Assembly: GCA_034387635.1 (NCBI GenBank)
Contig: JAOANU010000015.1
Span: 310,001 to 374,000, forward strand
DNA length: 64,000 nt
Source: Rhodosporidiobolus odoratus
Taxonomy: Eukaryota; Basidiomycota; Microbotryomycetes; Sporidiobolales; Sporidiobolaceae
Direction: 5' to 3'
The translations under genes and the position numbers were made by a program. Below the pieces are notes generated by a model that saw nothing but the letters and a program-made list of their open reading frames with translations, did no database searches and had not been told where the DNA came from. Positions 33,958 to 46,829 of this stretch are shown one piece after another. Positions within the stretch are counted from its first letter, which is position 1, and every line of letters begins with the position of its first letter.

Positions 33958-36900
33958 ATGCAGGGCGAACGCTTGCTACATCGCAAGCCTAACCCCTCGA
34001 CTACGCTCTCTCCCGGTGTCTCTGGTCTTTCTACACGCTCATCGTCACCTCAACCTCCCCTCGACCCCCGCCTCGACAAGCGATCAGACGATTGGGACGC
34101 AGCTACGACTGGAACGGCACCGGGTACTGCAGTCGGTATGAGCAGGGACAAGCCGGGGTACTTGCTCGACAAGGTGAGCCGGAACTCTCGCTGAAATAGG
34201 CGAAGTTGAGAAGGCGGAAACGACGTGGAAGTAGGGGAGCATGGCCGGCTGACGCTCACGCCTGCTGGATTCACGCTTGGGACTCCTGGTGATGGTGTGC
34301 AGGGCTACGACGAAGACCCGCCTTCACAGAACAAAGTCGACTATGTCATTCTTGCATTCGTTTTCCTCCTGGCAGCCGCATTCCGCTTCTACCGTATCGA
34401 CCACCCCTCCGGCGTAGTGTATGTATCTCTACGCTCTCTCGCTGGTGATACCAGCTGACCTACAGGCGTGGCACAGTTTCGACGAGGTCCACTTCGGCAA
34501 ATTCGCAAGCTACTACATCCGTCGCGAATTCTTCTTCGATGTTCACCCTCCGCTGTTCGTTGCCCACCTTGCTCGCAAAAGTCGGGACGTCCTGCGCTGA
34601 CCATCTCCCGCCTCTCGTCTTCTACACGTCACAGGGCAAAACTCCTACTCGCATTCGCTGGATGGGCAATCGGCTACGACGGACACTACGAATTCGAGAA
34701 CATCGGCGAGTCATACATCGATAACAAGGTGCCCTTTGTTGGACTGCGCACCCTGCCGGCTTTGCTCGGAAGCGCTATCCCCGCCGTCGTATACGCTATC
34801 ATGAGGGAAAGTGGTTACCCGAGGTTGGTTGCGCTGTTCAGTACTGCGCTGGTGCTCTTCGGTAAGCTGCAGTGTTCTTAGTAGCGCCATATGTGTCCAT
34901 TGCTGACACCAGAGGCGCAGACAACGCACACATCGCTCAGACTCGCCTTATTCTCCTCGACGCGCCGCTCATCCTCTTTATGTGCCTCTCCTTCTACTCC
35001 TACATCCGCTTCCACAAACTGCGCTATTCGTAAGTCCGCTCCTCCACCCCTTTCGCACCGTAACCTGACCTATTCGTGCGCTGTATAGTGAATTCACTCG
35101 GCCGTGGTGGACTTGGATGTTCCTCACTGGCGTCTTCCTTTCCCTGACCATCTCGTGCAAGATGGTGGGCCTCTTTGCCTTCCTCGCTGTCGGTAGCGCT
35201 GTCGTCGTCGATCTGTGGAACATCCTCGATGTTCGTCGGGGTTACACCATGGTGAGCTTTCTCGCAGTCTTTCCTCTTTTGCACCTACTCATCCTCACGT
35301 TTACACTTGTAGGAACACGTTACTCGACACTTCCTGGCCCGCGTACTGGGTCTCATCGTCGTTCCCGCCTGCGTCTACCTCTTCTGGTTCTACGTTCACT
35401 TTGCCGTGCTCGTCAAGTCTGGTACCGGTGACGAGTTCATGAGCCCGGCGTTCCAGCAAACGCTGCTCGACAGTCCGTTGACGGCACTGGCAGAAGGTGC
35501 GCCCTTTCTTCCGGCTTGTAGCGTTTCGCGACGACGGCACTGACCACCTGGGACCGCAGAAATCCGTTACTACGATACCATCACCCTTCAACACAAGGGG
35601 ACGAAGGCCTTCCTTCACTCGCACTGGGATCGTTACCCTCTGAAATACGACGATGGGCGTATCAGTAGTGCCGGTACGCTTGTCTGTCGCTGCGTGGCTC
35701 GTTCTGTTTTGGGCTTGACTGACTTCTAGTCTGCCGACATACAGGCCAGCAGGTTACTGGCTACCCCTTCAACGACACCAACAATAATTGGATCGTCGAG
35801 CCGACTAAAGAGCTCCCGCCTACCGGTCGTGGCCGCGTCGTCCGCCACCACGACGTTGTGAAGCTTCGCCATGTCTTCACCAACACTACCCTCCTGACTC
35901 ATGACGTTGCCTGCCCCACTCTCGCCACTAACACCGAGTTCACCACCTGGGACGGCAACTGTGCAAACGAGCAAGAGTGCGCCACGAAGGAAGCCGACAC
36001 CCACTTCGAGATCAACATCGACGACGCGCACGAAGGCCAGCAGTGGATGACCAAGTCGAGTCACTTCCAGCTCATGCACATTCCGACAAGAGTGGCGATG
36101 TGGACGCATACCGACCCTGTTCTTCCGGATTGGGGCCACAAGCAGCAGGAAATCAACGGCAACAAGAACCTCAAAGACAAGTCTACCTACTGGATCGTCG
36201 ACGAGATCATTCGTGACCCGAGTGCGTTCTCAGCCATCTCTTCGATGTGGCGCAAAGCTGACCCTCTTTTGCCGCAGACGTGACCGACATCCACCGCCCA
36301 AAGAAGGAAGCTCGCAAGCCCACGAAGATGAACTTCTTCCGCAAGTTCTTCGAGCTCCAGGTTGCCATGCTGCAGCACAATGCCGGTCTTACCGACTCTC
36401 ACCCCTACGCTAGCGGTCCCGTCAACTGGCCGTTCCTTCTCAGCGGTATCTCCTTCTGGACCGGCAAGAACGAAGATCGTCAGCAGGTTTACCTTATCGG
36501 TAATGTCGTGGGGTGGTGGATCTGCGTGATGGCGATCAGCGTGTTTGTCGGAGTTTTGGCGGCGGATCAACTGGCTCATCGTCGTGGCTTGACGCCCATC
36601 CCTACCTGTCAATCTTTGCATCTTGTCTTTTTTTCCGTCCGTCTGCTGACTCGTATGGACACTCGCAGCCGTCCGCAACCGTCTCTACAATTCGGGCGGG
36701 TTCTTCCTCCTCGCCTGGCTTTACCACTACCTCCCGTTCTACACCATGTCCCGTCAACTTTTCCTGCACCACTACCTCCCCGCGCACGTCATTTCAGCCC
36801 TCGTCGCCGGCGTCGCCTTTCACTTCCTCTTCTGCGGCGACACGGTCAACTACCCCATCTCGGTCGCAGGTCCCACTACGCGCCGTCGACCTCGGACGAG

Positions 36901-37069
36901 AGCACACGTCGGCAAGGGAATGTGGATCGCCTTTGTCGTCACGGTCGTGCTGCTGCTGGTCAACTTTGAATTCTTGAAGCCTCTTACGTATGGTGCGCCG
37001 GGGCTGTCGGCGGATCAGGTTCAGAGGAGGAGGGTTCTTTCGAGTTGGACGTTGCACTATGCCAAGTAG
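33958..37069 (+). CDS. PMT4: Protein O-mannosyltransferase, PMT4 subfamily
   Basis: ER membrane enzyme that transfers mannose from dolichyl-phosphate mannose to Ser/Thr of secretory proteins. Exon 1 is 33958-34173, exon 2 starts at 34303, about a dozen exons in all. N-terminal PMT domain: [20 protein letters not shown] (helix 1), the catalytic loop [20 protein letters not shown] then [16 protein letters not shown], and [20 protein letters not shown]. The middle has MIR repeats ([56 protein letters not shown]), followed by [20 protein letters not shown] and [20 protein letters not shown], which is PMT4-like wording. The C-terminal block ([40 protein letters not shown]) completes the fold. Length and order match the family. 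Confidence 0.93.
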
Positions 37070-37609
37070 GATGAGTTGCATTGAAATCTGGGTCGTTCAA
37101 GCAAAAGACTTGGCGAAAAAGCGAGAATCTTTTTGCTAAGAGTTGCGCGGCTCTCGTTGCCAAAGAAAAAAAACATGATGGACGAGAATCGGGACCGAGG
37201 GCAAGGCGGGTTCCCTTCGTTCGCTCGACGTAGATAGCTTGCGAGGCAAGGTGAGGGACGAAAGACTGAGGAAAATAAAGAAAAGGTTAGCTGTTTACTA
37301 GTCGGCCGGCCTGACCTGACGCCTTGAGCTTGAGCGGGAGCCTGCGACCACACAAGGCTGCAAGTGAAGCACGTCGTGGACACAGCGGAGACGAACTCAA
37401 GGCGGAGGGTGCATATCGTTAGATCCGCCTCTTAATGCGATGCGTAGTCATATGTTGCTCGCCTTTGCGGGAAGGGGGGGACGTTAGCACACGAGTCGGG
37501 GCAAATTCCACTCACTCCCAAGGAAGCGGGGGTCAGTGCGAGCTCTCAAGTGAGCATGATATCGGCGGCAACTACTTTAGAGGTAGTGAATTGAGACTGC
37601 TTGAGACAT
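37070..37609. other. Intergenic stretch after PMT4
   Basis: No gene seen. Start of an unusual 1.7-kb gene-poor stretch. A short A-rich tract at 37165-37175 may belong to the PMT4 3' UTR. Confidence 0.45.
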
Positions 37610-37950
37610 CAAGTCAAGTCCGTCGGCAGGCAGGAAAGGTTCTCGAACAGGATGTTCTAGGGCAGATAGGAAGGCCTACGTCAGGGCTCATCGGGTAAGC
37701 CAGGAAGCCCGCAGAGATCGGGTAGTTCAGCTGGTAAGCCCTCGGAGATGGGCTCATCGGGCAGGCAAGAAAGCGCCAAGAGCTAGCACTCATCGGAGGG
37801 CAAAAAGAGCCCAGATGCTCGCGTTGATGGTTAGGTCGGTTAGGCTTGGGAAGATATGCTCCTTGGGTAGGCAGGAAAACCCTTGAAGACGAGCTCCTCA
37901 GGAAGGCAGGGAAGGTGACCGGGGTTCGATGCCCTTCGGGAGGCTAGCAT
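37610..37950. repeat. Degenerate tandem repeat (minisatellite), about nine units of 28-42 bp
   Basis: Units share a core close to gctcatcgggtaggcaggaa followed by agccc and gagatg. Recognisable copies begin near 37619, 37650, 37687, 37729, 37751, 37787, 37858 and 37889, with variants such as ctcatcgggcaggcaagaaa, ctcatcggagggcaaaaaga and ctccttgggtaggcaggaaa. Copies differ by substitutions and length, so the array is old. No open frame spans it meaningfully. Confidence 0.7.
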
Positions 37951-38788
37951 CGCGTGTACGGAAAGTGGGTCGATGGAAGGGGTCGGGCCTTGTCCGAGAG
38001 CGGGAGGAGAGGCAGAAAAGAGAGCGGGCGGGACTTGGGAGAAGGCATCTGCAGAGCTTTCCATGCGCCCACGGCCGCCGGCGCGGAAGGCGAGTGTCGT
38101 AGCTTGCTTACGACTGGCAGAGTGTGGCTCAAGGACCGGGGTCGTGAGCCATAATCGAGAGGCCTGAATCTGGTGACTTTGTCGCGAGGAGGGAGGACTA
38201 CAAAATGGGACCAGCAAAGGGGGACGTAGCGGCGTGTATGCTGCGTGAATGTTTGCCTGCGCACTATTGCCCTGCAGACTGCACCTCGGCGACACATGCG
38301 ATGCCGGCTTGTGTCGGCGCCCTCATCGTCCTCAAGATCGTCCTGCCGTTGTTGTTTCGACGACAGAGTCGGGACGGCTTGATGGCGCACGCGGTTCTTG
38401 AGAAGCGAGCTGTGACTGACGAGGCCTGTCAGTCTCATTCGAATCGATACGCAAGCGAGAGGGACGGGTTCGACTTTCAGAACGCGACTCTCTCGGCACC
38501 TTAAAACTACAGAGTGACTTTCTTTCTCCTCCTAAGTATCGCTTGACCCCCCTGCCGATCCTACGTACAACATTAGACTCTGCTGCTTGACGCGTCCAAA
38601 GCCACCCCCGCTGTCCCTCGCTGTCAAACAGCCGCCCTCGTCCTCACGGCACCTCGTTCAACTTCAGCCCCCGTTCCCGTCGAACGCTCAAGTCAGCCCG
38701 GAGCAGAGCACGAACTTTTCCACTGCTACTCCATACACGCGCGGCGCGCAGTACTCAGCCCCGTCGAACCGACCTTGGTACCACCAAC
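37951..38788. other. Gene-poor stretch before the TRAIP-like gene
   Basis: No gene supported. Minus-strand open stretches here (for example 37840-38295) are Pro/Ser/Arg-rich with no family features. The last 200 bases are C-rich with pyrimidine tracts and should be the promoter and 5' UTR of the downstream gene. Confidence 0.45.
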
Positions 38789-40836
38789 ATGGCCCGCTCC
38801 GACGAGGTCAAGATCGAGTGCCCCATCTGCAACACCGGAAAAGCTCCAGACGATGCTGCGACCCAGCATTGGGTGACCATGACGAGCTGCGGACACATGT
38901 ACCATGAGGTGCGTGACTTTCACAGTCGTTATATTGCGGTTTCTTGCTGAGACTCGAAACCCCCTCGCACACAGGCCTGCATCGCCAAATGGATCCCCCT
39001 CGACGCCAACGCCTCAAAATGCATCTACAAGTGCCCCGACCGTCACATGTCCTTCCCCGCCAACCCGAACAGCCGTCGTCGCATCCCCGTCCCAATGCTT
39101 CGCCTCTTCATTCCCGAGAATGGCAACCCTCCAAGTTCGGATGCGATCGAGGCGTCCCAGTCGCAATTCTATGAGAAGACGAGGGGACCGAATAAAGGAA
39201 AGGAGCGCGCCGTGGTGGAAGAGGAAGATGAGGAAGTAGATCAAGACGACGACCTGGAGGAGGATGAGGGCGAGCCGGCGAGGGCGGGCGAGAGCGAGCT
39301 CGAACGCTTGAGGAGGGAGTTGAGGGAGACTCGGAACGCCGTGCGAGATCAGCGGACCGAGTTGAACGACCTCAAGACTGATCACGACGCCCTTCAAGTG
39401 CATGCTCGAGCGCTCGAGGGGAGCATTGACGAGAGGGAGGTCAGGATCGCGGCGCTCCAGGCAGAAGTCGCTGAGCATGTTGAACCTGAACAGCTACGGG
39501 AACAGATTGCCGACCTCGAGGAAGCTCTCCAGGATGTCAACGCAGATGCAGAGGAGGAGCGGGAAAGACTGGCGCAGACGATAGCGCGGGGAGAGGCGCA
39601 ACGTGTGAGGATGAAGACCCGGTATGAATTGCTCGACGGCGATTACCGGGAAGCGGTCATCAAGCGGGATGAATACAAGAAGAGATTGGATGAGGTCAGC
39701 GAGAGCGGGCAGCGGATCAAGGCGTTGCAAGACGAGATGGATAGGAAGGATAGGGAGATCCTCCAGTACGTCATCACCTTACTTCCTCCGTACTTTCCGA
39801 ACAATCGGCGGGCTGACGATGAACCCTCCTTCAGGTTGAAGGGTCAAGTCGACAAGGCAAACAAGGAGCGCGACGACCGCACGACACGGGCGCACAAGCT
39901 GATCGGCGACGCTCAAGACGAAGCGAGACGCTTGGAGCGCGACCTGGAGGACGAGAGGCGTCGGTCCAAGGCGGCACAGGGTGGAAATGCGGAATTCAAA
40001 GCCAAGGTTCGTCAAGTCTCTCCATTGCCTCTTCGATCTTCGTCTCCCGTCGTGTCCCTCTTGGAGTGGGAGCAAGGCTGAGTTAAGCTCGAATGCAGAA
40101 CGAGAAGCTACGAAAGAAGCTGAAAGAAATGAAGGCCAAGAAGGGAACCGTGGTCGATGACGACGAGGAATCCGAGGCAGAAGACGACCTCTACGCCGCA
40201 CCTGCACCTCCCGTTGCTGGCCCATCCACGACCACCTCTCGCTCCTTCGGCCGTACCTCGTCACGCACCTTTGCCCGCACGACCTCTTCCCGTTCTCGCG
40301 CTTCCCCTTCTCCCTCATTTTTCTTCGGTGACGACCCTGCACCGCAACCCGCCTTCACCGTCAACAACAACTCTCGTCTCCTCGGGTCCCCTTCGAAGCA
40401 TAAGCGTTCTCGCAGCGTCATGGACGAAGACGCCTACGACATCTCTGCGGGTCCGCCAAAAGCGGGAGACGAGGAGTCTCAAGCTCTTCCGACGCAGGAG
40501 GAGGAAGCCGAGGACGACGATAGCGACATCGAGTTCTTCGAACCCATCTCGTCGACTGCAAGTCATCAGGCGCCGTTGACATCTCATCCTAGTCTCGCCA
40601 ATACTCGAACACTCCCTTCCTCCGCTACTACATCCTCAACCTACGCCACCGGACCGAAACGCCCCGCTCCGTTTTCTACCCTTGCTTCGACAACCCAGTC
40701 TACCAGCGCGTGGGGCGGGAGCAAGAAGCCCGCTCTTTCGCAGTCGAAAGCGGACAAGCACCTCCCAGTCCTCTCGCAGGGGACGCTGGATTTCGGTCCG
40801 AAAAGTAGGAAGAAGGCGCTACGCAAACTGAAGTAG
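38789..40836 (+). CDS. RING-finger/coiled-coil protein, TRAIP-like E3 ubiquitin ligase
   Basis: Four exons in phase: 38789-38908, 38975-39765, 39835-40006, 40099-40836. An N-terminal RING (CPICNTGK, SCGHMYHEAC, then KCPDRH; residues about 11-65) is split by the first intron. An acidic patch follows, then a long coiled coil (about residues 120-390: ELERLRRELRETRNAVRDQR, EEALQDVNADAEEERERL and similar heptads). The C-terminus is disordered, Ser/Thr/Pro-rich, and ends LSQGTLDFGPKSRKKALRKL, a short conserved-looking basic motif. RING plus long coiled coil plus a C-terminal motif resembles TRAIP/RNF206, which ubiquitinates replisome parts at stalled forks. The end is not a full PCNA-box (no aromatic pair). 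Function is by layout only. Confidence 0.75.
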
Positions 40837-40965
40837 CAGGATATGGTGGTTGCTGGTTGGCTCCTCCCGTACATAAACCCGTAGTCGATGTTGTTGCTAC
40901 AATAGTCTCCAGTTGCGCCCGCACATCCACAGAGTCTAGAAGGTACAAGTACACCGCCTGCTCTT

Positions 40966-41972
40966 TCACTGCTTCAGTCGCTGCTCATACGCCTCCCACC
41001 CCGCCTGCTTATACCGCTTGCACTGCTCGACAATCTTTTCGCTCGGGTTCCCCTCTCCGCCACCGTAAATACCCCGTCCAACAATGATGACATCGCAGCC
41101 GCTCTCCTTGATGACTTCATCCGGGGTGCGGTACTGCTGTCCCATGCCATCTCCCTTCGAGTCGAGCCCAACCCCCGGGGTCATGATCACATAATCCGCC
41201 CCCTCTCCCACGGTTACACCCCCCGAAGTCGCCTCGAGTTCATCCACCCGCTTCATCGCGACGAACCCCATGACAAACTGCGGGTACCTCCTCGCGGCTT
41301 CAACGTTCTTGGCCGTGTACTCTCCCGTAGCCAGGTTCCCGGCGGCGGACATTTCGGCGAGAAGAAGGAGACCCCGACCGAGAGGTTCGCCGACCGAGGC
41401 GAGACCGGTGAGGATCCCTTCACCGGGGACGAGGTGAGCGTTGGTGATATGAGCCCATGAGGCGATTTTGTAGATTCCGGAAGAGTATTGAAGTCGGACC
41501 GTGTTGCCTGTACCACCAGTCAGTCGGTGCGGGGTCGGTTCCGGGGTGTGGATGTATCGAGAGGAGTGGCGAGGGAGACGTACCAATGTCGGCGAATTTG
41601 CGGTCTTCCCAGATTAAAAAGTCGTGCTTGTCGGCGAGTTGTTGCAGTTGCTCGACGAGATCTCGGTCAAAGTCGTCGACAATGTCGATGTGGGTCTGCA
41701 GCCGTACCCATCAGCGATCTGTGCAGCTTTTCTCTGCGTTTTCTTTGGCTGCAGAGGCGGTAGAGAAGGAGGAGGGGGAGCCTTACCTTGATGCAACAGC
41801 AATAAGGCCCCGCGGCTTCAGCGATCCTGAGCAGTGCGGCCTTGTTGGTGACATCGACTGAGACGCAGAGGTTTGTTTGTTTCCTGTCCATGCATTCCAG
41901 GAGTTGCTTGGCGACGGGAATGGGATGGGTTGAGGCGCGGTCGGAGTAGGTGCGGAGGGTGACGGAGGGCAT
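40966..41972 (-). CDS. URA3: Orotidine 5'-phosphate decarboxylase
   Basis: Final step of UMP synthesis. Three exons: 41787-41972, 41584-41695, 40966-41507 (840 nt, 279 aa). Sequence from the start [20 protein letters not shown] through [17 protein letters not shown], the catalytic array with [13 protein letters not shown] (Lys and Asp residues of the DxKxxD motif), then [32 protein letters not shown], the phosphate-gripper region [20 protein letters not shown] and [12 protein letters not shown]. All active-site motifs are intact and length is normal. The second intron falls just after the catalytic motif. Confidence 0.98.
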
Positions 41973-42424
41973 GGTGAGCGATTGAAGGTAGATGGACGGG
42001 TAGTGAAGTGCTTTTGGCTCGAGTAGTTGAGGGGCCAGGTAGCTCAGATAGCGAGTCTAGCGAGATATGCGTCTATCGAGGAGGACAAGCCAATGCAACT
42101 TACTGTAAAACGTTCATCAGTTTCTTGAGTCTCTCACTCGTACACAGCTGTTTGCTGGTTGTTAGCCACCTAGATATCCCCGTACTCAAGCTATCTACTG
42201 AGCTTGACCAGAGTTAGCACCGCCCACCTCGTCGTTGTCACTCGTTTCCCCCACTAGCCTTGACCGACTCTTCTCTTGAGTACGTCAGCCTTTTACCTTC
42301 CTTCTCTTGTCCTCTACAGCTGCCATACCTTTGCTCAAGACTCATACAGCTATACTCGATAGGTCTGCCCGTGCTCCGACCCTCAACAGCTCATCTTTGA
42401 ACACCCGCTCCTCGCCTCCGCATT
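41973..42424. other. Divergent intergenic region URA3 / GH15
   Basis: No gene seen; should hold promoters for URA3 (minus) and the GH15 gene (plus). Confidence 0.5.
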
Positions 42425-45400
42425 ATGGTCGTCAAACCCAACAAGTCTGGGTAAGCCCAAAGCTTCCTTGCTATTTGCCGGCGGACACATTCGGCGGCGC
42501 AACGGGACCGCGTCAAAGGGGGGTCACCCGGGCAAGCCGGACAAGGGTCGTTGAGTACGCTGACCCGCTTGTCCTTTTACCTTTCTCGTCTGCCGCGGCA
42601 TTATCGATCAAAGCGGTGCCAAGTAGTAAGCCCTCCTCTTAGTCCATTGTTCCCTTCCATACTTGCGACCTGCTAAACCGGTCGCGATAGGCTGCGGGAC
42701 GAGTAAACGAGACTGACGTTTTCTCCCTTTTGCGCGTCGTTCCCAGCCACTCCGGATACACTGATCTGTCGGACCATGTACGCTGTCCTGCTTGCTTCTT
42801 CGCGAGACCTTGCTCACCTTTCGCACTTTCTACACAGGGCTTAATCGGCAACATGTGCGTTATGTTCCAAACTCCGCAGCTTGACCTTTGCGCCAGTCGA
42901 GTCACCTTGCTGAACTTGGTGTTCACGCAGGCGCACTTGCGCCCTGGTCTCGATCTCCGGTACCGTCGCACAACTCTGTCTCCCGCACTTCGACTCGCCC
43001 TCGGTCTTTGCTCGCATTCTCGACAAGAACCACGGAGGTCACTTCTCCATCTGCACGACCAACCAGACAACCTCCAAGCAGCAGTACCTCCCTAGTACCA
43101 ACATTCTTGCAACCAAGTTCTTGAGTGACCAGGGTGTTGGGCAGCTTGATGGTGAGCTCGAGCTTTTCTAAGCCGAGCAGGACTCCATTGACCGTCTTTT
43201 TCGCAGACTACATGCCCCTTCCCGCGTCCAAGTCTTCCCACGAGTTTCTCCCATGGCTTGTTCGCCACGTCACCTGTATTCGCGGCACTCTCACCTACCA
43301 GCTCGTTCGTGCTACTCTTTGAGCAACCCTTTCTGGCCGGATTCGCTGACCTTGATCGCTCCCCAGGAATGCGCTCCCGCTTTCGACTATGCCCGCGCCG
43401 GTCACGAAACCCAAATCGACAACGGCTCGAACAAGGCCACCTTCACTTGCCCCGAACATCTGAATCTTGACCTGCGCTGGGTTGTGGACAATGGCGAGCA
43501 CCCGAAGGAAGGGCAGGAGCCGCCGGTGGTTGACATGGACTACCTCGACTTGAGCGAGAGGGGTCACAAGGGGTACGTCGTTCCTTCTTTTCTGCGCTGT
43601 CAAGAGGAAAAGCGAGTTGAGAAGGTTACCCGTACTGACCAGTCTTGATTCCACTCAGGTTGGGTGTCACCGCCAAGTTCACTCTGCAGGAAGGTCAGAG
43701 TGTCAGCTTCGTCCTCAGGGAGCCGCCCAGAGCCGATACGTCTGGTACCTCGGGCGCTGGACCCGAAACTGACAGTAAGCTAGCCACAAAAAGTACCCAT
43801 TCCTGTCTTTATTCGCTCCCACCTCCTTCCCTCTTTACAGCTCGTACTTATCCGTACTTTTTTCGTAGCCACGCCCGACTGCTCTGCTTCCGACTGTGGC
43901 GAGACCCAGCCAACTTCCACTCTTGACCCGCCCCTCAACCAAGCTCTTATCGACCGCCTCGCGCACGATACGACCGCTTACTGGCTCAACTGGCTGTCGA
44001 AATGTACCTACAAGGGTAGGTGGAGGGAGACCATGATCAGGTCGGTACTGTGCTTGAAGGTCAGTTCTTCCTCGGCCCGGAACGTTTTCCTCCGAATATG
44101 CTGACAGCGTATACTGTTCTCCCGGTGTAGCTTCTTACTTTCGCTCCGACTGGTGCGGTGGTAGCTGCAGCAACTTTTTCACTTCCTGAAGACCTCAACG
44201 GCGCCGGCCGGAACTGTGCGTTCTTCTCGCTCTCCCCTTCCCCCGCTTTGTACTGACTCGAATGTCATCCAGGGGACTACCGCTATGCCTGGATGCGAGA
44301 CTCGGCCTTCACGATCTACGCCTTCTTGCGCCTCGGCTTCACTGAAGAAGCCGATGATTACATGAACTGGCTTGGGGGCTTGTTGAAGAACAAGAACGAG
44401 GACGGAAGTCTGCAGATCATGTACGTCTCCGCGCGCTTCACCTTGCCTCCCTCCCCTCGCTCGTGCTCTCTAGCTTTCCGTTTCGGCACGGACCGGCCCT
44501 CGTGCACGCTTACGCTGCCTGACCTGCCCATGCTGACGTCGGGCCCATCTGCAGGTACACCATTCACGGCGAGAAAGACATTCCTGAGACGGAGCTTCAC
44601 CACCTCGACGGTCATAAAGGTCAGAAGCCTGTCCGCATCGGCAACGGCGCGGCTGATCATCTCCAACTCGACATCTACGGTACTTTTCTCGCTGTCTTTT
44701 TTCATTCCGGTTTGAGCGATCTGATTGCTAATGGGTGGTTCTTTTTCGCTACAGGCGAATTGATGGACGCTATCTACCTCTCGCAAAAAATGAGCAAGCC
44801 TCGTACGTTTCGCTTTCCGCTCCCTTCCTTCTCTCGCACCTGACCGATATTTTCCCTCGTCAGTGTCGTATGACCTTTGGCTGGACGTCCGCGAGATTGT
44901 CGACTACGTTTGCACCTTGGTGGACAAACCTGATCTATCGATCTGGGAGGTACGTGACTGTCTCGCTGAACAAGATGTCCGCAAGGATTGGCTGACAGAT
45001 ATCGCCCGCCACCTATCTTAGGTTCGAGGCGCGAAGCAGCACTTCACCTACTCGAAGATCATGCTCTGGGTACGATCTTTTTCTACTTTTAGCCTTGGCT
45101 TGAGAGCTTATAGCGCCTCCCCTCACAGGTTGCCATCGACCGCGGCATTCGCCTTTCCGAGAAACGTTCTCTCCCCTGCCCGAACCGCGAAAAGTGGTAC
45201 GCCTCGCGCGACTGGTTGTACGACGAGATCCAAAACAAGGCCTACAACAAAGAACTCGGCTTCTTCGCCCAAAGTTACGAGGCCAACGATGTCCTCGATT
45301 CCGCTGTTCTGATCGCCCCGCTGTGCTTCTTTACGACCGCCAACGATCCGAGGTTCCAGAGTACGCTTAAGGCAATCATGAGGCCGAAGGATCGTGGGGG

Positions 45401-46086
45401 ATTGTGTATGTCTAGTGTTCTTTCTCCCCGTTTCCGATATGCGAGGCTGACTTTTGTATTGCTTGCCTGCAGTCGAGAACAACCTCGTCTACCGTTACGA
45501 CACCGAAAAGGTTGACGACGGTACCGGTGGTGGCGGTACGTCGTTCCCTTCTCTGTTATCAGCAAGCAATGTCGCTGACTCACTTTTGAATGATCTGCAG
45601 AGGAAGGGTCTTTCTCCATGTCCGTGTCTCCCCGTCACCCACATCTTCGAGTATTGACTGACAGGGTTCGTTTTCGCACAGGTGTACCCTCTGGCTCATT
45701 GAAGCGCTTGCCCGCGCTGGTCAGTACGACAAGTCGCAACTTTCGCAGGCGGTGACGATCCTTGAGGACTTTATCGGTAAGTCGTCTCTCTCAACTTGCA
45801 TTCAACCATGGCTCATCGTGGATTTCGATTCTACAGGCTACACCAACCATCTCGGCTTGCTTAGTGAGGAAATCTCGAAGGGTCCGTCGAATCTTTTCCG
45901 TCGATGACCTTGAAGGAGCGGTAACTAACCCTTAACTTCCTTCTCCGTTCCCTTCTGGCTGCCTCTCCACCAGGTGGCGAATCACTCGGCAACACCCCTC
46001 AAGCCTTCTCCATGGTCGCCCTCATCTCGACCATCTTTAACGTTTCCCGCTCGACTTCGGACAACAACATCGTCATGTCGCATTGA
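42425..46086 (+). CDS. Glycoside hydrolase family 15 enzyme with trehalase-type N-domain
   Basis: Cytosolic-looking (no signal peptide) GH15 protein. First exons 42425-42450, 42747-42777, 42838-42854 (17 nt), 42931-43151, many more after. The N-terminal domain reads [41 protein letters not shown] and HGGHFSI, the pattern of the N-domain found in bacterial and fungal GH15 trehalases/glucoamylases. The (alpha/alpha)6 barrel contains [83 protein letters not shown] and the late [16 protein letters not shown] and [12 protein letters not shown]. The Glu residues expected for inverting catalysis lie in these barrel segments but I did not assign them. Substrate (trehalose or alpha-glucan) is open. 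NCE101 follows on the same strand. Confidence 0.9.
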
Positions 46087-46391
46087 GCAGTCAGACCGCG
46101 CTGGCTCGAGTGGAACGGTAGATGAGGTAGAAAGTCGTCGCTGAGCAAGAAGGGTTGCCGACCGAGGCGCGGTGGCGGACTCGGTCGCTTGGCTTTTTCC
46201 CCTCCGTTTAGTCTATCCCCATATACTGTAGATACGCACCAGAAACGCAATAAAAAAGCGAAGTACATATCATGTCTGCAGCTGTCTGCCAGAGAAAAGC
46301 TCTTCGTCGCCGTCGCCGTCGCCGTTCGCGTCTCGCGGTCTTTCATCTTTGCATCGAACAATTCACCTCGATCTCACCAAATCACCTCTGG

Positions 46392-46829
46392 ATGCAGCGA
46401 GTCTACCTTGTATCACGGTAAGCTATCCTCCTCTGCCGCTTGCTGCTTCCCCCGCTCTCTCGTCGCTGACTTTGCTCCGTCTTCGCATCTTTATCAATCC
46501 CCCCCTTCCTGCGTTGTCACTGCCACCTGCGAACTCGTCCAATCGCTCGAACTACCTCAATATATCTCTATTCGCCCCTGTGACTGGCTTCTGACTCCTG
46601 TGCTCGCAGATACGGCGACCTAGCCCTAGGCCTCTTCACCGGCATCTTTGCCTACGCCCTTTACGAATGCAAGCAGAACCGACCAGACCAAGACAAGCTT
46701 TACAACCTCGTACGGTGGAAGTGGGATCAGCGGGAGAGGGCCAAGGAGGTTAGCAAGGTTGAAGAGGAGGGGTGGGAGGAGATTGAGGGGGCTTTGAGGG
46801 AGAAAATGGAGGAGAAGGTCAGGCGGTAG
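46392..46829 (+). CDS. NCE101: NCE101-like small membrane protein (81 aa)
   Basis: Two exons: 46392-46417 (MQRVYLVS plus split Arg) and 46610-46829. The product reads MQRVYLVSRYGDLALGLFTG, IFAYALYECKQNRP, then YNLVRWKWDQRERAKEV and a Glu/Lys-rich helical tail. A short N-terminus with YL(V/I)SR, one membrane span ending in Y-E, and an NLVRWKW-type segment are the pattern of fungal Nce101, linked in yeast to export of proteins without signal peptides. Most of the protein sits in an exon lacking its own Met, so it is easily missed. The tail is longer than in yeast. Confidence 0.8.

Noticed and set aside
37729..37800. tRNA-like D-arm text (gtagttcagctggtaagcc)
   Set aside because: No matching acceptor stem, anticodon stem or T-arm at the right spacing; it is one unit of the degenerate tandem repeat.
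40740..40836. PCNA-binding box at the end of the TRAIP-like protein
   Set aside because: QGTLDFG has the Gln and Leu but lacks the two aromatic residues, so a PIP box is not supported.
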